A DNA stretch of 22,513 bases, taken from a virus. The translations under genes were made by a program, and so were the position numbers. Under the pieces are notes generated by a model. It made no database searches and was not told the DNA's origin. It saw nothing but the letters and a program-made list of their open reading frames with translations. Shown here in pieces: positions 1-4,533 of this stretch. Position 1 is the first letter of the stretch. Each line of letters opens with the position of its first letter. The stretch covers positions 1 through 22,513 of IMG/VR virus record IMGVR_UViG_3300048834_001235; one strand, written 5' to 3'.

Positions 1-121
1 CACGAATCGGCAGACGTTTGGTCGTGACCTCGCCGCTGCCGTACCAGGCGTCAACCGTCGTCGTGGCGCCGGAGATGTGCCGTTCTACGCCGGCATTGGG
101 CTCAAAGGAGTCGAGCAATGA
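1..121 (+). CDS. C-terminal end of phage replication primase/helicase (partial, 5' end outside window)
   Basis: Reading from base 2, the first 39 codons are open and stop at the TGA at 119-121. The residues contain TFGRDLAAAVPG followed by an Arg-rich stretch and then FYAGIGL. That pattern (a TFGR..L...P segment, basic residues, then Y.GIGL) is what I know from the extreme C-terminus of phage and plasmid D5/P4-type primase-helicases, where it forms part of a C-terminal winged-helix region. The gene is too short here to show catalytic motifs, so the assignment rests on this tail alone. It reads in the same direction as the late genes. The following repeat cluster and the lack of any gene for 600 bp fit the end of a replication module. 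An alternative is another DNA-binding protein with a similar tail. Confidence 0.6.
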   Translation, partial: TNRQTFGRDLAAAVPGVNRRRGAGDVPFYAGIGLKGVEQ

Positions 122-136
122 CTCCTACCGCTGGAC

Positions 137-340
137 ACCGTCGCGATACCGTCGCGATGATTTGGCGCACTGCGACGGTAGCCAGCCCTTACGCCACAAA
201 GGGTTACATGCTTACCGTCGCACACCGCTGCGATGTTCCCCACCCACGCGCGCACGCGCCCGCGCGCGCAGGAGACGAGTGGCGCACAATGGGAACCGTC
301 GTGACGGTGTGCGACGGTTGCGACGGTAGGTGGCGACGGC
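137..340. repeat. Iteron-like cluster of GCGACGGT / ACCGTCGC octamers
   Basis: The octamer ACCGTCGC occurs at 137-144, 148-155 and 214-221, and its complement GCGACGGT at 172-179, 311-318 and 320-327. One-mismatch copies lie at 295-302, 301-308 and 333-340. The first two copies belong to a perfect tandem 11-mer (ACCGTCGCGAT at 137-147 and 148-158). Copies occur in both orientations with irregular spacing, and no convincing protein is encoded across them. Clustered short repeats just downstream of a replication primase resemble iterons or primase-recognition sites of phage and satellite origins. This function is inferred from position and pattern only. Confidence 0.55.
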
Positions 341-526
341 GACCGCTGTCATCCCACCCGCCTACCCGGGGCTCCGCTCCCCCACGTGGTACGCCCCCGT
401 CGCCACCCCGTTGGCCCACGTCGCGTCCTGCGCCACGACCTGGTCAACCACCGCCAGCGCTACGCCTCGCGCCCCTGTGGCCAACGTGACGCGAGCGCGG
501 AGTTCCCCACAAGCCGCCACGGAGGC

Positions 527-535
527 AGTGGATAA
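527..535 (-). promoter_or_regulatory. Near-consensus DnaA box
   Basis: AGTGGATAA on the plus strand reads TTATCCACT on the minus strand. It differs from the DnaA box TTATCCACA only at the last base. It is followed by an AT-rich patch, and a weaker TTCCCCACA sits at 503-511. A single box proves little, but it lies about 190 bp beyond the octamer repeat cluster, which fits an origin. Confidence 0.3.
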
Positions 536-629
536 GTCCTTTAAGGATAGATGGTTCCCCCCTGGCCAAAGTGGCCGGAGATGGCCGCGGGAACGCCAGC
601 AATCTAGCACTGTCTTTATTGACTGTGAG

Positions 630-662
630 AAAAAAAACGGCTGCAGGCGTGTGCCCGCAGCC
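630..662 (-). terminator. Hairpin with U-tract for leftward transcription
   Basis: GGCTGCAGGC (639-648) and GCCCGCAGCC (653-662) form a ten-position stem with one A-C mismatch and a GTGT loop. Eight A residues at 630-637 become a U-tract on the minus-strand transcript, the standard form of an intrinsic terminator in that direction. No leftward gene ends here, so it may block antisense transcription toward the primase gene, or act as a leader structure of the methyltransferase mRNA. Confidence 0.5.
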
Positions 663-745
663 ACATGGCCTTGCCCAGTCGCGTCGTGCCTTGCCTCACC
701 AGGCCAAGCCATGCCTAGGCCTGCATTCTAACCGTGGAGACCAAC

Positions 746-2104
746 ATGCAGATCGAAACTCGACCCATTGACAGTATCAAGCCCTACTCGGGCAACCCGC
801 GCCAGAACGACGAGGCCGTGGACGCCGTGGTGGCGTCGCTGCGCGAGTTCGGCTTTCGCCAGCCCATCGTCGTGGACCCCGACGGTGTGATCATCGTCGG
901 GCACACGCGCTACAAGGCGGCGCTAAAGCTTGGCATCAAGCAGGTGCCGGTGCACGTGGCCACCGACCTGACTCCGGCGCAGGTGAAGGCATATCGCATC
1001 GCGGACAACGCGACCAACGATCTCGCCAAGTGGGACTATGAACTCCTGCCCATCGAGCTGTCGTCGCTGAAGGAGATGAGCTTCGACCTCGGCCTGCTGG
1101 GGTTCGAGCCGCAGGAACTGACGCGCCTGATGTCGGGCGATGTGCAGGAGGGCCTGACCGATCCCGACGACGTGCCGCTTCCACCTGACGCGGCCGTCAC
1201 GCAGCCAGGCGACATCTGGGTTCTGGGCAACCACCGACTCATGTGCGGTGACAGCGGCAAAGCTGAGGATGTGGACCGGCTGCTCGATGGCGCCCCGATC
1301 CACCTGGTCAACACCGACCCGCCGTACAACGTGAAGGTCGAACCGCGCAGCAACAACGCCATCGCCGCGGGGCTGTCGTCGTTCCAGGCGACGAATACGA
1401 AGCCGCAGAATCATCACCAGTCTTTCGACGCCGCGCGGGGCGCCTTCAACCCTGACAAGGTCGCCAAGAAGCTGCGCCCCAAGGACCGGCCGCTGGCGAA
1501 CGACTTCGTGAGCGATGAGGCGTTCGACCAGATGCTTGATGCCTGGTTCGGCAACATGTCGCGCGTGCTGCTGCCCGGGCATGGGTTTTATATTTGGGGT
1601 GGCTTCAGCAACGTCGCCAACTACCCGGGCCCGCTGAAGCGCTGTGGACTGTACTTCAGCCAGACGATCATCTGGGATAAACAACATCCCGTCCTCACGC
1701 GCAAAGATTTCATGACAGCGCATGAATGGTGCTTTTACGGCTGGAAGGAAGGCGCCGCTCACCGCTTCTTCGGCCCGAACAACGCCACCGATCTGTGGCA
1801 CGTCAAGAAGATCCCGCCGCAGCAGACCGAGCACTTGACGTCCAAACCTGCTGAACTCGCGGTCCGCGCAATTCAGTATTCCTCGCTCGCAGGCGAAAAC
1901 GTTCTGGACCTTTTCGGCGGCAGCGGTTCCACCCTCATCGGGGCGGAGCAGACCGGACGCCGTGCCTACCTGATGGAGTTGGACACCCTCTATTGTGATC
2001 TGATCGTAGAGCGCTACCAGCGCTTCTCCGGCAAACCGGCGGTGCTGGAGCGAACGGGAACGTCGCCCATTCCCATTGGAGCGCGCGAGGAAAACATGCG
2101 ATGA
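746..2104 (+). CDS. ParB-domain / adenine-specific DNA methyltransferase fusion
   Basis: A 452-residue protein. Residues 6-90 form a ParB/sulfiredoxin-like N-terminal domain, with an IDSIKPY start, SL.EFGF.QPIVV and the signature GHTRYKAA. Residues about 155-440 are an N6/N4 methyltransferase of the beta order: catalytic motif DPPYN comes first (191-195), and the S-adenosylmethionine motif DLFGGSGSTL follows near 388-397. It should transfer a methyl group to adenine (or the N4 of cytosine) in double-stranded DNA. Such ParB-methylase fusions are common in phages, where they may mask restriction sites or mark the genome; the ParB domain may help target DNA. The ATG at 746 is preferred over the in-frame GTG at 734 because GGAGA at 736-740 is well spaced. 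The stop overlaps the HNH start by 4 nt (ATGA). No cognate restriction enzyme is evident. Confidence 0.93.
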   Translation: MQIETRPIDSIKPYSGNPRQNDEAVDAVVASLREFGFRQPIVVDPDGVIIVGHTRYKAALKLGIKQVPVHVATDLTPAQVKAYRIADNATNDLAKWDYELLPIELSSLKEMSFDLGLLGFEPQELTRLMSGDVQEGLTDPDDVPLPPDAAVTQPGDIWVLGNHRLMCGDSGKAEDVDRLLDGAPIHLVNTDPPYNVKVEPRSNNAIAAGLSSFQATNTKPQNHHQSFDAARGAFNPDKVAKKLRPKDRPLANDFVSDEAFDQMLDAWFGNMSRVLLPGHGFYIWGGFSNVANYPGPLKRCGLYFSQTIIWDKQHPVLTRKDFMTAHEWCFYGWKEGAAHRFFGPNNATDLWHVKKIPPQQTEHLTSKPAELAVRAIQYSSLAGENVLDLFGGSGSTLIGAEQTGRRAYLMELDTLYCDLIVERYQRFSGKPAVLERTGTSPIPIGAREENMR

Positions 2105-2577
2105 AAGCGGCGGCACGAGGTTACATCACGGAGTACGGCTACCGGCGCTTTCGGCTGCGGGATGGAACGATGAAGTTTGAGCACGTGCTGGTGTGGGAAC
2201 GGCATCATGGCCCGGTGCCCGCGGGTATGGAGATTCACCACATCAACGGCGACAAGCTCGACAACCGGATCGAGAACCTACTGCTGGTCACCCGGCTGCA
2301 GCACAAGCGCATCGAGACGGGCTGCTACCTGTTCAAAGGCGAATGGTGGAAGCGATGCCGTCGTTGCCGCTGGTACCGCCCGGTTGATTCCGAGTTCTAC
2401 GTCTACCCGGGCAGAAATGGTGCGATGGGTATCTGCAAGCGCTGCGCGATCGAAGTGGCCGTCCGCAACAAGCAGCGCCGCAAGCGGCGACGTGCTGCTG
2501 CCGGTTCCGGAATCGCTTCTTCACACGAGAAAACCCCAGCCGAGGCGGCCGGGGTCAAGGTTGCGGAGGCTCAGTGA
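2101..2577 (+). CDS. HNH endonuclease with C-terminal zinc finger
   Basis: A 158-residue protein. Residues 7-30 form a short beta-rich region of the type found in phage HNH enzymes. The nuclease motif EIHHINGDKLDNRIENL occupies 44-60, with paired His at 46-47, Asn at 49 and 55, and a late Asn at 59. A second metal site is likely from C86-x2-C89 and C112-x2-C115, then a very basic stretch (NKQRRKRRR) near 128-136. It probably cuts or nicks DNA, either as a homing-type enzyme or as a packaging helper. It starts inside the methyltransferase stop region, so the two are translationally coupled. The last 16 or so codons also carry the terminator of the leftward operon, and the C-terminus is compositionally odd, so its end may be poorly constrained. 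Confidence 0.85.
   Translation: MKAAARGYITEYGYRRFRLRDGTMKFEHVLVWERHHGPVPAGMEIHHINGDKLDNRIENLLLVTRLQHKRIETGCYLFKGEWWKRCRRCRWYRPVDSEFYVYPGRNGAMGICKRCAIEVAVRNKQRRKRRRAAAGSGIASSHEKTPAEAAGVKVAEAQ
2530..2554 (-). terminator. Intrinsic terminator of the leftward accessory operon, inside the HNH gene
   Basis: CCCC-A-GCC (2534-2541), loop GAGGC and GGC-C-GGGG (2547-2554) form a GC-rich stem with one A-C mismatch. On the minus strand it is followed by TTTTCTC (2533 downward). It lies 26 bp past the stop codon of the last leftward gene. It sits within the coding sequence of the opposing HNH gene, so both uses share the same bases. Confidence 0.7.
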
Positions 2578-2579
2578 TG

Positions 2580-2936
2580 TCATGCCCGCTCTGGTTTCTC
2601 GGACAACGCGTGCCACTCGACCATGGCATCCAGGTAGATCTCGCTCGATGCGGGGTAGCAGCGACGGTGACGCACCTCGACCAGGCCACGTTCCTTCATG
2701 AACTCGAAAGCGACGTTGGCCTGCGTGAACGGGATGCACTCCTGGGTTGCGATCATCGCCATGGTCGTGCCGTTGCCGGTTGCCGGCGTCTCGTTGAGCG
2801 CATGCGCCACCTTTTCATAGGCGGCCATCGCGCAGCGGTGCGTGTAATGCCGCCCGTCCGCACCGGTGACGGTACGGACAAGGCAGCCATCTTCGTGACG
2901 GAAATCAACATTGCGATTGGGCAGAGTGGATCGCAT
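2580..2936 (-). CDS. Hypothetical protein, last gene of leftward operon
   Basis: A 118-residue soluble protein I do not recognise. It starts at the ATG at 2936 after a GAGGTG ribosome binding site, 9 nt beyond the stop of the HARE-HTH gene, so the two are almost certainly co-transcribed. The N-terminal third contains DFRHEDGCLVRTV and a Cys-containing segment. The second half (about residues 60-105) looks like a small helical domain with alternating charged and hydrophobic residues (AFEFMKERGLVEVRHRR), reminiscent of a winged helix. That part might bind DNA, which would match its neighbour, but this is a guess. There is no signal peptide or membrane segment. The codon pattern looks like its neighbours. 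Confidence 0.75.
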   Translation of the reverse strand: MRSTLPNRNVDFRHEDGCLVRTVTGADGRHYTHRCAMAAYEKVAHALNETPATGNGTTMAMIATQECIPFTQANVAFEFMKERGLVEVRHRRCYPASSEIYLDAMVEWHALSEKPERA

Positions 2937-2945
2937 CGCTGCACC

Positions 2946-3473
2946 TCACTTGTTCGCCGCGGCGAAGAGCCCGCGGTCAGTCTTCCGGAAGCGTGCGTCG
3001 GCGCCCTTGGCTCCGGTCTCGCGCAGGATGGCAGCGTACAGCGTGGCGTGCGGCGTCTTGCCCTTCGGGCTGGACCACAGGCCCTTGGCGGTGACTGCGT
3101 CCACCATCTGCTTCGCCGTCATCGGCTCGGCGGACTCGGCAAGGACCTGGGCGGCGGCGTCGAGCAGGCTGACCTTCTTCGGCTTGGCCGGGTCACGCGG
3201 CTTGCGAGCGTTCTTCTCCGCCGTCGCGGTGCCGACCTGCCGCTTGCTCGGCTCGGCCTTGCTGGGTTCGGGCTTGGCGGCCTGCTGCTTGCCGCCGGCA
3301 TTCACTTCGCCGCGCAGGCGCTGGGCCGACTTAATGCGCACCTTCTTGTTCGTGGACATGTTGGTGGCGTCCCACCCGCCGTGGCGGCTCTCGGCGTCGA
3401 TGCGGACCGGGACGACCTTGTCGCTGACCTTGGCCAAGTACGTTCCGCCGATCTTGATTTCACCCTTTTTCAT
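2946..3473 (-). CDS. HARE-HTH winged-helix protein with N-terminal beta domain
   Basis: A 175-residue protein with three parts. Residues 1-55 are a small beta-rich, probably SH3-like domain (KIGGTYLAKVSDKVVPVRI, then a TNKKVRIKSAQRL segment). Residues 56-100 are a Lys/Pro/Ala-rich linker. Residues 101-172 match the HARE-HTH fold (SLLDAAAQVL, then MTAKQMVDAV, GLW, and TLYAAILRE with FRKTDRGLFA). In bacteria this domain is known as a winged helix in restriction enzymes, RNA polymerase delta and chromatin-like proteins, so a DNA-binding or regulatory role is likely. The ribosome binding site GGAGA lies 7 nt before the ATG at 3473. I associate this architecture with phages and mobile elements of Planctomycetota and some Pseudomonadota; that is recollection, not a search result. 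Confidence 0.85.
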   Translation of the reverse strand: MKKGEIKIGGTYLAKVSDKVVPVRIDAESRHGGWDATNMSTNKKVRIKSAQRLRGEVNAGGKQQAAKPEPSKAEPSKRQVGTATAEKNARKPRDPAKPKKVSLLDAAAQVLAESAEPMTAKQMVDAVTAKGLWSSPKGKTPHATLYAAILRETGAKGADARFRKTDRGLFAAANK

Positions 3474-3521
3474 GGTGTGGTCTCCGTTGGCCGTGTTCAG
3501 GCTGGCCAGGCCTCGTTGATT

Positions 3522-3803
3522 TCACTCGGTGAAGCGGTAGAGCTCCTGGGCATAGGCGTGAACATCGCTGTTCGTGCCGCGGAACCCCTCGGTGCGCTGG
3601 TGGAGGATTTCCGCAAGGTTGATGATGGTGGCGTCGTCGCTGCGAGCCTCGATCTCCCAGGTCTTCCACGCGAGCTGGTCGCGCTTGGGATCTCGGATGA
3701 TCGAGTCGATCCGGATGACGGTGCAGCGTTTGGCGTCGCGGCGGTCGCGCTCGATGGTGAGCGTGCCCGCGCTGCCTTCAATCTCGATTCGCTTCGTCTG
3801 CAT
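3522..3803 (-). CDS. Hypothetical protein in leftward operon
   Basis: A 93-residue protein of unknown function. It starts at the ATG at 3803, with a strong AGGAGA 5 nt upstream. The N-terminal 55 residues appear beta-rich and strongly charged (KRIEIEGSAGTLTIERDRR). The C-terminal part is helical and ends in HAYAQELYRFTE. There are no Cys pairs, membrane segments or catalytic motifs that I can identify. It lies between the DUF6900-like and HARE-HTH genes, 30 nt from the former and 48 nt from the latter, and shares their transcription direction, so it belongs to the same accessory operon. The ribosome binding site and operon position are the main reasons to believe it is real. Confidence 0.72.
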   Translation of the reverse strand: MQTKRIEIEGSAGTLTIERDRRDAKRCTVIRIDSIIRDPKRDQLAWKTWEIEARSDDATIINLAEILHQRTEGFRGTNSDVHAYAQELYRFTE

Positions 3804-3833
3804 GGCGATCTCCTTGATGGTGGTGCTTGGTGT

Positions 3834-4157
3834 TCAACGTGCAGCCTTGGTGGCGCGTCGCAGGCGTCGCCATTCGGCGACGGTGACCATCTGGTTGTCG
3901 TGGGCGTCGAGCAACGCCTGGGCGGCGGCGAGGACCTCGTCCATCGCGGCGCCGCGCTTGCCGGCCCGGCGTTGGGCGGCTTCCTGACCGGCGTCGAAGG
4001 CCGCGGTCAAGGCGTCGCGCACGCCCCACACCGACACCTCGTGGAAGTCGAGGCTGCCCACCCACCGCTTTTCGAGCGTCTCGATCTGCAGGTGCTGACT
4101 GGCAATTGCGGCGAGCGTCTGGTCGGTGGTGCTGGTCGCGTTCCTCTTGTCTGCCAT
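3834..4157 (-). CDS. DUF6900-like protein, first gene of leftward operon
   Basis: A 107-residue protein. Residues 15-62 read as a helix-rich DUF6900-type domain, with the characteristic run LQIETLEKRW, then SLDFHEVSVWGVRDAL and AAFDAGQEAA. The remainder is a short helical extension with many Ala and Arg. The function of DUF6900 is unknown to me; members I recall occur in phages, plasmids and gene-poor accessory regions. The start at 4157 has GGAGA 6 nt upstream. It is the first gene of the leftward operon, so the operon promoter should lie in the 133-bp gap before the rightward packaging genes. Confidence 0.75.
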   Translation of the reverse strand: MADKRNATSTTDQTLAAIASQHLQIETLEKRWVGSLDFHEVSVWGVRDALTAAFDAGQEAAQRRAGKRGAAMDEVLAAAQALLDAHDNQMVTVAEWRRLRRATKAAR

Positions 4158-4290
4158 CGCCTATCTCCTGTTTTGGCCCTGCGTGACATGCACATTGAGC
4201 CGGGACGCGGCGACGACCTCAAGGCAATCTGCCGCCATGTGGGGAACTTTCCGAGGTGCGCAACTGTCGCTCCCGTTGGAGCTTCTGAAC
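4158..4290. promoter_or_regulatory. Divergent intergenic region (expected to hold promoters both ways)
   Basis: This 133-bp gap separates the leftward accessory operon from the rightward packaging genes, so at least the leftward promoter is expected here. I find no convincing -35/-10 pair in either direction. TGTGGGGAACT at 4238-4248 is the exact complement of the 11-mer at 501-511 in the other large non-coding region, a possible shared site. An in-frame ATG at 4237 could extend the downstream ORF into this gap. Confidence 0.3.
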
Positions 4291-4533
4291 ATGCCTGAAG
4301 ACACCCAAAAGATTCCTTCCAACGGCGCTGTCCCAGGTGGCGGTTCCGCGGTCAATCCCGCGTCCCTGTCCATAGAGGACATGGCCCGGCTGCTGTCGGC
4401 GGCAGGTGGGCGTCGCGTGACGCCCGAGCAGGTCCAGGCGGACATCGAAGCCGGCGCGCCGCTGGGCCCGGGTGGGCGTCTCAACCTGGTGCACTACACC
4501 GCGTGGCTGGTTCGAGAGGTGCAGGCGAATTGA
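4291..4533 (+). CDS. Small packaging-associated protein, candidate small terminase, related to the terminase N-terminus
   Basis: An 80-residue protein. The ATG at 4291 is chosen because GGAG lies at 4278-4281; the alternative ATG at 4237 would add 18 residues without a clear ribosome binding site. The first 25 residues are Gly/Pro/Ser-rich. Residues 26-78 form a compact helical unit: SIEDMARLLSAAGG, then TPEQVQADIEAG and LNLVHYTAWLVREV. The closing part mirrors residues about 47-62 of the next gene (GDGRRIDLIKYAAWLFHE). Position directly before the large terminase suggests a small-terminase or DNA-recognition role, but there is no clear family match. Its stop overlaps the proposed TTG start of the terminase by 4 nt. 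Confidence 0.72.
   Translation: MPEDTQKIPSNGAVPGGGSAVNPASLSIEDMARLLSAAGGRRVTPEQVQADIEAGAPLGPGGRLNLVHYTAWLVREVQAN

Larger units (their letters stand above)
341..745. other. Non-coding leader between replication module and methyltransferase gene
   Basis: No reading frame here looks like protein. Visible elements are a near-consensus DnaA box at 527-535, a small GGCC-AAAGT-GGCC hairpin at 564-576, a TTGACT hexamer at 619-624 without a good -10 partner, the hairpin at 630-662, and an 8-bp palindrome GCCTAGGC at 713-720. Base composition is uneven, with AT-rich patches at 531-560 and 601-637. I see no tRNA or att site. The promoter for the methyltransferase gene should lie in this stretch, but I cannot place it. 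Confidence 0.45.

Noticed and set aside
137-340. CRISPR array
   Set aside because: Repeats are only 8-11 bp, occur in both orientations and have irregular spacing, unlike the 24-40 bp direct repeats with uniform spacers of CRISPR.
18-731. Several overlapping short frames in the 5' region, both strands
   Set aside because: None has a ribosome binding site or protein-like composition; they are Arg/Pro/Ala-rich and run through the repeat cluster.
923-2116. A 397-codon leftward frame opposite the methyltransferase
   Set aside because: Its composition is that of an antisense shadow (His/Arg/Val-rich, no motifs), and the methyltransferase on the other strand has clear catalytic motifs.
746-2577. 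Classical restriction-modification system
   Set aside because: The HNH protein has no sign of a restriction specificity domain, the methyltransferase is of the phage ParB-fused type, and coupling alone does not show a restriction pair.
2574-4298. A 574-codon rightward open frame opposite the leftward operon
   Set aside because: It is antisense to four genes with proper ribosome binding sites and recognisable domains, has an arginine- and valine-rich shadow composition, and no domain features. High GC makes long antisense frames common.
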